Below are positions 1 through 9,299 of a stretch of 64,000 bases of DNA, one piece after another. Every line of letters starts with the position of its first letter. The stretch's first letter is position 1. Source of the DNA: Luidia sarsii (taxonomy: Eukaryota; Echinodermata; Asteroidea; Paxillosida; Luidiidae); the NCBI GenBank assembly GCA_949987565.1, contig OX465102.1, positions 24,342,760-24,406,759 on the forward strand. Direction: 5' to 3'. The notes under the pieces are model-generated. The model was not told where the DNA came from. It searched no databases and was given only the letters and a program-made list of their open reading frames with translations. The translations under genes and the position numbers were made by a program.

Positions 1-36
1 TATTTTTATTGAAATATTCGCAAATAGGCGCTATTG

Positions 37-59
37 AAAAAAGGACGTAAAATCTAAAA
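37..59 (-). terminator. Pol III oligo-T terminators, copy 1
   Basis: Just past the paired 3' end (GTCGTAGG) the sense strand has TTTT (plus 56-59), a second TTTT (49-52) and a backup T6 (37-42). Most units have all three. Units with TCTATAACC lose the proximal run and rely on the second. Units with the A-rich spacer have TTTT, then T6 and T5 runs. Confidence 0.85.
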
Positions 60-176
60 CCTACGACACCCTGTATTCCTAGACGATCTCTCGGTCAAGT
101 ACTGACAGAGCCCTACGTTGTTTGACTGCGGTGATCGGACGAGAACCGGTACTTGCAACGTGGTATGGTCGTAGGC
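58..176 (-). rRNA. 5S ribosomal RNA, representative copy 1
   Basis: This is the structural RNA of the large ribosomal subunit central protuberance, made by RNA polymerase III. The RNA starts GCCUACGACCAUACCACGUU at 176 and ends GUCGUAGGUU near 58. It folds as eukaryotic 5S. Helix I pairs residues 1-9 with 110-118. Helix II pairs 16-21 with 57-62. Helix III pairs 29-32 with 45-48. Helix IV pairs 81-86 with 91-95, with one bulged C and a GAGA loop. Helix V pairs 66-72 with 103-109. The loop A motif CCAUACCAC, the loop C motif CUCGUCCGAUC and the loop E strands AGUAC and GGAAUAC are all present. Helix IV/box C differs strongly from the usual animal UGGAUGGGAGACC type but stays paired. The 5' end is fixed by the helix I fit and the C at -1. 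The 3' end is fixed to within 1-2 U by the terminator. Confidence 0.96.
80..127 (-). promoter_or_regulatory. 5S internal control region (box A to box C), copy 1
   Basis: By position, box A covers residues 50-64 (plus 113-127) and box C covers residues 80-97 (plus 80-97). In other eukaryotes this is the TFIIIA binding region for Pol III type 1 promoters. Box A reads AGTCAAACAACGTAG, near the usual AGTTAAGCAACGTCG type. Box C reads TGACCGAGAGATCGTCTA and departs strongly from the usual animal TGGATGGGAGACCGCCTG. The same region recurs in every full copy at E-96 to E-49. The boxes are assigned by position, not by demonstrated binding. Confidence 0.75.
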
Positions 177-207
177 GATGATTGCTTTGGATCGCCAATA
201 TTTAATT
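177..207 (-). promoter_or_regulatory. Upstream 5S promoter element, TATA-like box near -30, copy 1
   Basis: On the sense strand AATTAAATATT lies at -31 to -21, followed by a well-conserved start-site flank ending AAAGCAATCATC at -12 to -1. Variants in other units (AATAAAAATAT, AATTAAAAATT) keep the AT-rich box while shifting it by at most 1 bp. Position and conservation fit the upstream TATA-like element of 5S genes in insects and some other eukaryotes. The function is inferred. Confidence 0.6.
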
Positions 208-247
208 GAAATATTCGCAAATAGGCGCTATTGAAAAAAGGACGTAA

Positions 248-366
248 AATCTACGACACCCTGTATTCCTAGACGATCTCTCAGTCAAGTACTGACAGAG
301 CCCTACGTTGTTTGACTGCGGTGATCGGACGAGAACCGGTACTTGCAACGTGGTATGGTCGTAGGC
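248..366 (-). rRNA. 5S rRNA copy 2, 190-bp unit with altered 3' end
   Basis: Seven bases are missing at the gene 3' boundary, between two CTA triplets (TCTAAAACCTACGAC becomes TCTACGAC). The RNA therefore ends GUCGUAG-AUUUU. The C2-G117 pair becomes C-A, while a TTTT run still follows 2 nt later. The copy also carries C84U, which turns the C84-G93 pair of helix IV into U-G, the pair found in canonical animal 5S. Possibly still functional. Confidence 0.85.
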
Positions 367-2015
367 GATGATTGCTTTAGATGGCCAATATTTAATTGAA
401 ATATTCGCAAATAGGCGCTTTTGAAAAAAGGACGTAAAATCTAAAACCTACGACACCCTGTATTCCTAGACGATCTCTCGGTCAAGTACTGACAGAGCCC
501 TACGTTGTTTGACTGCGGTGATCGGACGAGAACCGGTACTTGCAACGTGGTATGGTCGTAGGCGATGATTGCTTTAGGTCGCCAATATTTAATTGAAATA
601 TTCGCAAATAGCCGCTATTGAAAAAAGGACGTAAAATCTAAAACCTACGACACCCTGTATTCCTAGACGATCTCTCGGTCAAGTACTGACAGAGCTCTAC
701 GTTGTTTGACTGCGGTGATCGGACGAGAACCGGTACTTGCAACGTGGTATGGTCGTAGGCGATGATTGCTTTAGATGGCCAATTTTTAATTGAAATATTC
801 GCAAATAGGCGATATTGAAAAAAGGACGTAAAATCTAAAACCTACGACACCCTGTATTCCTAGACGATCTCTCGGTCAAGTACTGACAGAGCCCTACGTT
901 GTTTGACTGCGGTGATCAGACGAGAACCGGTACTTGCAACGTGGTATGGTCGTAGGCGATGATTGCTTTAGATGGCCAATATTTAAATGAAATATTCGCA
1001 AATAGGCGATATTGAAAAAAGGATGTAAAATCTAAAACCTACGACACCCTGTATTCCTAGACGATCTCTCGGTCAAGTACTGACAGAGCCCTACGTTGTT
1101 TGACTGCGGTGATCGGACGAGAACCGGTACTTGCAACGTGGTATGGTCGTAGGCGATGATTGCTTTGGATCGCCAATATTTTTATTGAAATATTCGCAAA
1201 TAGGCGCTATTGAAAAAAGGACGTAAAATCTAAAACCTACGACACCCTGTATTCCTAGACGATCTCTCGGTCAAGTACTGACAGAGCCCTACGTTGTTTG
1301 ACTGCGGTGATCGGACGAGAACCGGTACTTGCAACGTGGTATGGTCGTAGGCGATGATTGCTTTAGATGGCCAATATTTAATTGAAATATTCGCAAATAG
1401 GCGCTATTGAAAAAAGGACGTAAAATCTAAAACCTACGACACCCTGTATTCCTAGACGATCTCTCGGTCAAGTACTGACAGAGCCCTACGTTGTTTGACT
1501 GCGGTGATCGGACGAGAACCGGTACTTGCAACGTGGTATGGTCGTAGGCGATGATTGCTTTAGGTCGCCAATATTTAAATGAAATATTCGCAAATAGGCG
1601 CTATTGAAAAAATGACGTAAAATCTAAAACCTACGACACCCTGTATTCCTAGACGATCTCTCGGTCAAGTACTGACAGAGCCCTACGTTGTTTGACTGCG
1701 GTGATCGGACGAGAACCGGTACTTGCAACGTGGTATGGTCGTAGGCGATGATTGCTTTGGATCGCCAATATTTTTATTGAAATATTCGCAAATAGGCGCT
1801 ATTGAAAAAAGGACGTAAAATCTAAAACCTACGACACCCTGTATTCCTAGACGATCTCTCGGTCAAGTACTGACAGAGCCCTACGTTGTTTGACTGCGGT
1901 GATCGGACGAGAACCGGTACTTGCAACGTGGTATGGTCGTAGGCGATGATTGCTTTGGATCGCCAATATTTAATTGAAATATTCGCAAATAGGCGCTATT
2001 GAAAAAAGGACGTAA

Positions 2016-2134
2016 AATCTACGACACCCTGTATTCCTAGACGATCTCTCAGTCAAGTACTGACAGAGCCCTACGTTGTTTGACTGCGGTGATCGGACGA
2101 GAACCGGTACTTGCAACGTGGTATGGTCGTAGGC
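2016..2134 (-). rRNA. 5S rRNA copy 11, 190-bp unit
   Basis: Carries the same 7-bp 3' deletion and C84U as the copy at 248-366. It lies 1768 bp downstream of that copy and shares its left neighbour structure, so it is a duplicate rather than an independent deletion. Confidence 0.85.
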
Positions 2135-2922
2135 GATGATTGCTTTAGATGGCCAATATTTAATTGAAATATTCGCAAATAGGCTCTTTTGAAAAAAGGA
2201 CGTAAAATCTAAAACCTACGACACCCTGTATTCCTAGACGATCTCTCGGTCAAGTACTGACAGAGCCCTACGTTGTTTGACTGCGGTGATCGGACGAGAA
2301 CCGGTACTTGCAACGTGGTATGGTCGTAGGCGATGATTGCTTTAGATGGCCAATTTTTAATTGAAATATTCGCAAATAGGCGATATTGAAAAAAGGACGT
2401 AAAATCTAAAACCTACGACACCCTGTATTCCTAGACGATCTCTCGGTCAAGTACTGGCAGAGCCCTACGTTCTTTGACAGCGGTGATCGGACGAGAACCG
2501 GTACTTGCAACGTGGTATGGTCGTAGGCGATGATTGCTTTGGATCGCCAATATTTAATCATAATATTCGCAAATAGACGCTGTTGAAAAAAGGACGCAAA
2601 AATTTAAACCTACGACACCCTGTATTCCTAGACGATCTCTCGGTCAAGTACTGACAGAGCCCTACGTTGTTTGACTGCAGTGATCGGACGAGAACCGGTA
2701 CTTGCAACGTGGTATGGTCGTAGGCGATGATTGCTTTGGATCGCCAATATTTAATTGAAATATTCGCAAATAGGCGCTATTGAAAAAAGGACGTAAAATC
2801 TAAAACCTACGACACCCTGTATTCCTAGACGATCTCTCGGTCAAGTACTGACAGAGCCCTACGTTGTTTGACTGCGGTGATCAGACGAGAACCGGTATTT
2901 GCAACGTGGTATGGTCGTAGGC

Positions 2923-3000
2923 GATAATTGCTTTAAATCGCCAATATTTAATTGAAATTTTCGCAAATAGACGCTATTGAAAAATGAAAGAAAAAATGAA
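2923..3000 (-). other. A-rich spacer class (first of 52)
   Basis: The usual GGACGTAAAATCT block is replaced by ATGAAAGAAAAAATG, normally with TTTTCGCAAATAGACGC beside it and GCTTTAAATCG near the promoter. It begins at E+1 after these E values: 2922, 4688, 9221, 11982, 12769, 18093, 18881, 21839, 22233, 22824, 26177, 26768, 28148, 28739, 29330, 29921, 31893, 32681, 34651, 34850, 35639, 36229, 36820, 37411, 38002, 39580, 40171, 41945, 42339, 43812, 44600, 45191, 45585, 47058, 47846, 48240, 49516, 50792, 51580, 51974, 54340, 54734, 56705, 57493, 57887, 59268, 60056, 60450, 61831, 62225, 62422, 63605. It is rarer left of 21 kb (7 of 52) and common to the right. It keeps several oligo-T stops. Confidence 0.9.
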
Positions 3001-3978
3001 AAACTACGACACCCTGTATTCCTAGACGATCTCTCGGTCAAGTACTGACAGAGCCCTACGTTGTTTGACTGCGGTGATCGGACGAGAACCGGTACTTGCA
3101 ACGTGGTATGGTCGTAGGCGATGATTGCTTTGGATCGCCAATGATTAATTGAAATATTCGCAAATAGGCGCTATTGAAAAAAGGACGTAAAATCTATAAC
3201 CTACGACACCCTGTATTCCTAGACGATTTCTCGGTCAAGTACTGACAGAGCCCTACGTTGTTTGACTGCGGTGATCGGACGAGAACCGGTACTTGCAACG
3301 TGGTATGGTCGTAGGCGATGATTGCTTTAGATGGCCAATATTTAATTGAAATATTCGCAAATAGGCGCTATTGAAAAAAGGACGTAAAATCTAAAACCTA
3401 CGACACCCTGTATTCCTAGACGATCTCTCGGTCAAGTACTGACAGAGCCCTACGTTGTTTGACTGCGGTGATCGGACGAGAACCGGTACTTGCAACGTGG
3501 TATGGTCGTAGGCGATGATTGCTTTAGGTCGCCAATATTTAAATGAAATATTCGCAAATAGGCGCTATTGAAAAAATGACGTAAAATCTAAAACCTACGA
3601 CACCCTGTATTCCTAGACGATCTCTCGGTCAAGTACTGACAGAGCCCTACGTTGTTTGACTGCGGTGATCGGACGAGAACCGGTACTTGCAACGTGGTAT
3701 GGTCGTAGGCGATGATTGCTTTAGGTCGCCAATATTTAAATGAAATATTCGCAAATAGGCGCTATTGAAAAAAGGACGTAAAATCTAAAACCTACGACAC
3801 CCTGTATTCCTAGACGATCTCTCGGTCAAGTACTGACAGAGCCCTACGTTGTTTGACTGCGGTGATCGGACGAGAACCGGTACTTGCAACGTGGTATGGT
3901 CGTAGGCGATGATTGCTTTGGATCGACAATATTTAATTGAAATATTCGCAAATAGGCGCTATTGAAAAAAGGACGTAA

Positions 3979-4097
3979 AATCTACGACACCCTGTATTCC
4001 TAGACGATCTCTCAGTCAAGTACTGACAGAGCCCTACGTTGTTTGACTGCGGTGATCGGACGAGAACCGGTACTTGCAACGTGGTATGGTCGTAGGC
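3979..4097 (-). rRNA. 5S rRNA copy 21, 190-bp unit
   Basis: Third member of the 7-bp-deleted class, 3731 bp from the first. The four genes to its right repeat the pattern seen to the right of copy 2 (GCGCTTTTG spacer, then TAGCCGC spacer with GAGCTCTACG, then GCGATATTG). Confidence 0.85.
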
Positions 4098-4766
4098 GAT
4101 GATTGCTTTAGATGGCCAATATTTAATTGAAATATTCGCAAATAGGCGCTTTTGAAAAAAGGACGTAAAATCTAAAACCTACGACACCCTGTATTCCTAG
4201 ACGATCTCTCGGTCAAGTACTGACAGAGCCCTACGTTGTTTGACTGCGGTGATCGGACGAGAACCGGTACTTGCAACGTGGTATGGTCGTAGGCGATGAT
4301 TGCTTTAGGTCGCCAATATTTAATTGAAATATTCGCAAATAGCCGCTATTGAAAAAAGGACGTAAAATCTAAAACCTACGACACCCTGTATTCCTAGACG
4401 ATCTCTCGGTCAAGTACTGACAGAGCTCTACGTTGTTTGACTGCGGTGATCGGACGAGAACCGGTACTTGCAACGTGGTATGGTCGTAGGCGATGATTGC
4501 TTTAGATGGCCAATTTTTAATTGAAATATTCGCAAATAGGCGATATTGAAAAAAGGACGTAAAATCTAAAACCTACGACACCCTGTATTCCTAGACGATC
4601 TCTCGGTCAAGTACTGACAGAGCCCTACGTTGTTTGACTGCGGTGATCAGACGAGAACCGGTACTTGCAACGTGGTATGGTCATAGGCGATGATTGCTTT
4701 AAATCGCCAATATTTAATTGAAATTTTCGCAAATAGACGCTATTGAAAAATGAAAGAAAAAATGAA

Positions 4767-7700
4767 AACCTACGACACCCTGTATTCCTAGACGATCTCT
4801 CGGTCAAGTACTGACAGAGCCCTACGTTGTTTGACTGCGGTGATCGGACGAGAACCGGTACTTGCAACGTGGTATGGTCGTAGGCGATGATTGCTTTGGA
4901 TCGCCAATATTTAATTGAAATATTCGCAAATAGGCGCTATTGAAAAAAGGACGTAAAATCTAAAACCTACGACACCCTGTATTCCTAGACGATCTCTCGG
5001 TCAAGTACTGACAGAGCCCTACGTTGTTTGACAGCGGTGATCGGATGAGAACCGGTACTTGCAACGTGGTATGGTCGTAGGCGATGATTGCTTTGGATCG
5101 CCAATATTTAATTGAAATATTCGCAAATAGGCGCTATTGAAAAAAGGACGTAAAATCTAAAACCTACGACACCCTGTATTCCTAGACGATCTCTCGGTCA
5201 AGTACTGACAGAGCCCTACGTTGTTTGACTGCGGTGATCGGACGAGAACCGGTACTTGCAACGTGGTATGGTCGTAGGCGATGATTGCTTTGGATCGCCA
5301 ATATTTTTATTGAAATATTCGCAAATAGGCGCTATTGAAAAAAGGACGTAAAATCTAAAACCTACGACACCCTGTATTCCTAGACGATCTCTCGGTCAAG
5401 TACTGACAGAGCCCTACGTTGTTTGACTGCGGTGATCGGACGAGAACCGGTACTTGCAACGTGGTATGGTCGTAGGCGATGATTGCTTTGGATCGCCAAT
5501 TTTTAATTGAAATATTCGCAAATAGGCGCTATTGAAAAAAGGACGTAAAATCTAAAACCTACGACACCCTGTATTCCTAGACGATCTCTCGGTCAAGTAC
5601 TGACAGAGCCCTACGTTGTTTGACTGCGGTGATCGGACGAGAACCGGTACTTGCAACGTGGTATGGTCGTAGGCGATGATTGCTTTATATGGCCAATATT
5701 TAATTGAAATATTCGCAAATAGGCGCTATTGAAAAAAGGACGTAAAATCTAAAACCTACGACACCCTGTATTACTAGACGATCTCTTGGTCAAGTACTGA
5801 CAGAGCCCTACGTTGTTTGACTGCGGTGATCGGACTAGAACCGGTACTTGCAACGTGGTATGGTCGTAGGCGATGATTGCTTTAGGTCGCCAATATTTAA
5901 TTGAAATATTCGCAAATAGGCGCTATTGAAAAAAGGACGTAAAATCTAAAACCTACGACACCCTGTATTCCTAGACGATCTCTCGGTCAAGTACTGACAG
6001 AGCCCTACGTTGTTTGACTGCGGTGATCGGACGAGAACCGGTACTTGCAACGTGGTATGGTCGTAGGCGATGATTGCTTTGGATCGCCAATATTTAATTG
6101 AAATATTCGCAAATAGGCGCTATTGAAAAAAAGACTAAAAATCTAAAACCTACGACACCCTGTATTCCTAGACGATCTCTCGGTCAAGTACTGACAGAGC
6201 CCTACGTTGTTTGACTGCGGTGATCGGACGAGAACCGGTACTTGCAACGTGGTATGGTCGTAGGCGATGATTGCTTTAGATGGCCAATCTTTAATTGAAA
6301 TATTCGCAAATAGGCGCTGTTGAAAAAAGGACGTAAAATCTAAAACCTACGACACCCTGTATTCCTAGACGATCTCTCGGTCAAGTACTGACAGAGCCCT
6401 ACGTTGTTTGACTGCGGTGATCGGACGAGAACCGGTACTTGCAATGTGGTATGGTCGTAGGCGATGATTGCTTTGGATCGCCAATATTTAATTGAAATAT
6501 TCGCAAATAGGCGCTATTGAAAAAAGGACGCAAAAATTAAAACCTACGACACCCTGTATTCCTAGACGATCTCTCGGTCAAGTACTGACAGAGCCCTACG
6601 TTGTTTGACTGCGGTGATCGGACGAGAACCGGTACTTGCAACGTGGTATGGTCGTAGGCGATGATTGCTTTGGATCCCCAATATTTTTATTGAAATATTC
6701 GCAAATAGGCGCTATTGAAAAAAGGACGTAAAATCTAAAACCTACGACACCCTGTATTCCTAGACGATCTCTCGGTCAAGTACTGACAGAGCCCTACGTT
6801 GTTTGACTGCGGTGATCGGACGAGAACCGGTACTTGCAACGTGGTATGGTCGTAGGCGATGATTGCTTTAGATGGCCAATATTTTTATTGAAATATTCGC
6901 AAATAGGCGCTATTGAAAAAAGGACGTAAAATCTAAAACCTACGACACCCTGTATTCCTAGACGATCTCTCGGTCAAGTACTGACAGAGCCCTACGTTGT
7001 TTGACTGCGGTGATCGGACGAGAACCGGTACTTGCAACGTGGTATGGTCGTAGGCGATGATTGCTTTAGGTCGCCAATATTTAATTGAAATATTCGCAAA
7101 TAGCCGCTATTGAAAAAAGGACGTAAAATCTAAAACCTACGACACCCTGTATTCCTAGACGATCTCTCGGTCAAGTACTGACAGAGCCCTACGTTGTTTG
7201 ACTGCGGTGATCGGACGAGAACCGGTACTTGCAACGTGGTATGGTCGTAGGCGATGATTGCTTTAGATTGCCAATATTTAATTGAAATATTCGCAAATAG
7301 GCGATATTGAAAAAAGGATGTAAAATCTAAAACCTACGACACCCTGTATTCCTAGACGATCTCTCGGTCAAGTACTGACAGAGCCCTACGTTGTTTGACT
7401 GCGGTGATCGGACGAGAACCGGTACTTGCAACGTGGTATGGTCGTAGGCGATGATTGCTTTGGATCGCCAATATTTAATTGAAATATTCGCAAATAGGCG
7501 CTATTGAAAAAAGGACGTAAAATCTATAACCTACGACACCCTGTATTCCTAGACGATCTCTCGGTCAAGTACTGACAGAGCCCTACGTTGTTTGACTGCG
7601 GTGATCGGACGAGAACCGGTACTTGCAACGTGGTATGGTCGTAGGCGATGATTGCTTTGGATCGCCAATATTTAATTGAAATATTCGCAAATAGGCGCTA

Positions 7701-9221
7701 TTAAAAAAAGGACGTAAAATCTAAAACCTACGACACCCTGTATTCCTAGACGATCTCTCGGTCAAGTACTGACAGAGCCCTACGTTGTTTGACAGCGGTG
7801 ATCGGACGAGAACCGGTACTTGCAACGTGGTATGGTCGTAGGCGATGATTGCTTTGGATCGCCAATATTTAATTGAAATATTCGCAAATAGGCGCTGTTG
7901 AAAAAAGGACGTAAAATCCAAAACCTACGACACCCTGTATTCCTAGACGATCTCTCGGTCAAGTACTGACAGAGCCCTACGTTGTTTGACTGCGGTGATC
8001 GACGAGAACCGGTACTTGCAACGTGGTATGGTCGTAGGCGATGATTGCTTTAGATGGCCAATATTTAATTGAAATATTCGCAAATAGGCGCTATTGAAAA
8101 AAGGACGTAAAATCTAAAACCTACGACACCCTGTATTCCTAGACGATCTCTCGGTCAAGTACTGACAGAGCCCTACGTTGTTTGACTGCGGTGATCGGAC
8201 GAGAACCGGTACTTCCAACGTGGTATGGTCGTAGGCGATGATTGCTTTAGATGGCCAATATTTAATTGAAATATTCGCAAATAGGCGCTGTTGAAAAAAG
8301 GACGTAAAATCTAAAATCTACGACACCCTGTATTCCTAGACGATCTCTCGGTCAAGTACTGACAGAGCCCTACGTTGTTTGATGGCGGTGATCGGACGAG
8401 AACCGGTACTTGCAACGTGGTATGGTCGTAGGCGATGATTGCTTTGGATCGCCAATATTTAATTGAAATATTCGCAAATAGGCGCTATTGAAAAAAGGAC
8501 GTAAAATCTATAACCTACGACACCCTGTATTCCTAGACGATCTCTCGGTCAAGTACTGACAGAGCCCTACGTTGTTTGACTGCGGTGATCGGACGAGAAC
8601 CGGTACTTGCAACGTGGTATGGTCGTAGGCGATGATTGCTTTAGATGGCCAATATTTAATTGAAATATTCGCAAATAGGCGCTATTGAAAAAAGGACGTA
8701 AAATCTAAAACCTACGACACCCTGTATTCCTAGACGATCTCTCGGTCAAGTACTGACAGAGCCCTACGTTGTTTGACTGCGGTGATCGGACGAGAACCGG
8801 TACTTGCAACGTGGTATGGTTGTAGGCGATGATTGCTTTAGGTCGCCAATATTTAATTGAAATATTCGCAAATAGCCGCTAATGAAAAAAGGACGTAAAA
8901 TCTAAAACCTACGACACCCTGTATTCCTAGACGATCTCTCGGTCAAGTACTGACAGAGCCCTACGTTGTTTGACTGCGGTGATCGGACGAGAACCGGTAC
9001 TTGCAACGTGGTATGGTCGTAGGCGATGATTGCTTTAGATGGCCAATTTTTAATTGAAATATTCGCAAATAGGCGATATTGAAAAAAGGACGTAAAATCT
9101 AAAACCTACGACACCCTGTATTCCTAGACGATCTCTCGGTCAAGTACTGACAGAGCCCTATGTCGTTTGACTGCGGTGATCAGACGAGAACCGGTACTTG
9201 CAACGTGGTATGGTCGTAGGC
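4767..9221 (-). rRNA. 5S rRNA genes, copies 25-47
   Basis: Gene +1 positions E: 4885, 5082, 5279, 5477, 5674, 5871, 6068, 6265, 6462, 6659, 6857, 7055, 7252, 7449, 7646, 7843, 8039, 8236, 8433, 8630, 8827, 9024, 9221. The copy at 8039 lacks one base in loop C. The copy at 5871 has G85A and a private ACTAG change in GGACGAG. The unit at 6265 has the variant terminator block AAGACTAAAAATC, and 6659 has ACGCAAAAATT. The left two thirds of this block, up to about 7.25 kb, recur at +4533 bp. Confidence 0.95.
7922..8039 (-). rRNA. 5S rRNA copy 41 with 1-nt deletion in loop C
   Basis: The plus strand reads GATCGACGAG instead of GATCGGACGAG, so one C is lost at residues 39/40, in the hairpin loop closed by helix III. 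The rest of the gene and its terminator are intact. It may be transcribed, but the conserved loop C is shortened. Confidence 0.85.
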
Positions 9222-9299
9222 GATGATTGCTTTAAATCGCCAATATTTAATTGAAATTTTCGCAAATAGACGCTATTGAAAAATGAAAGAAAAAATGAA

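Larger units (their letters stand above)
58..4688 (-). rRNA. 5S rRNA genes, copies 1-24
   Basis: Gene +1 positions E (each gene runs from E-118 to E): 176, 366, 563, 760, 957, 1154, 1352, 1549, 1746, 1944, 2134, 2331, 2528, 2725, 2922, 3119, 3316, 3513, 3710, 3907, 4097, 4294, 4491, 4688. The block holds the only three 190-bp units of the window (E 366, 2134, 4097). The copy at 2528 is among the most diverged of the block, with several private changes (TGGCAG, TTCTTTGACAG). The copy at 2725 has a C47U change that creates a CTGCAG site. The copies at 957, 2922 and 4688 carry C40U. The copies at 760 and 4491 share GAGCTCTACG instead of GAGCCCTACG, one sign that 180-960 and 3911-4690 are duplicates. 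Confidence 0.95.
1..4690. repeat. Duplications at offsets 1768 and 3731 bp
   Basis: Bases 1 to about 570 recur at about 1769-2338. Bases about 180-960 recur at about 3911-4690. Both include the 190-bp unit, which makes the alignment unambiguous. Confidence 0.8.

Noticed and set aside
177..254. Spliced-leader or other small RNA gene in the spacer, as in nematode and some protist 5S arrays
   Set aside because: The spacer is only about 78 bp, very AT-rich, and taken up by terminator runs and the promoter box. I see no Sm site, GT splice donor context or second Pol III box set.
2859..3101. Open reading frames of 60-86 codons on the minus strand, recurring about 48 times across the window
   Set aside because: They start at TTG or similar codons inside the 5S gene and run through the spacer into the next 5S. 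They are open mainly because the A-rich spacer class lacks in-frame stops. The encoded sequence is only 5S rRNA plus spacer translated. No protein gene is supported.
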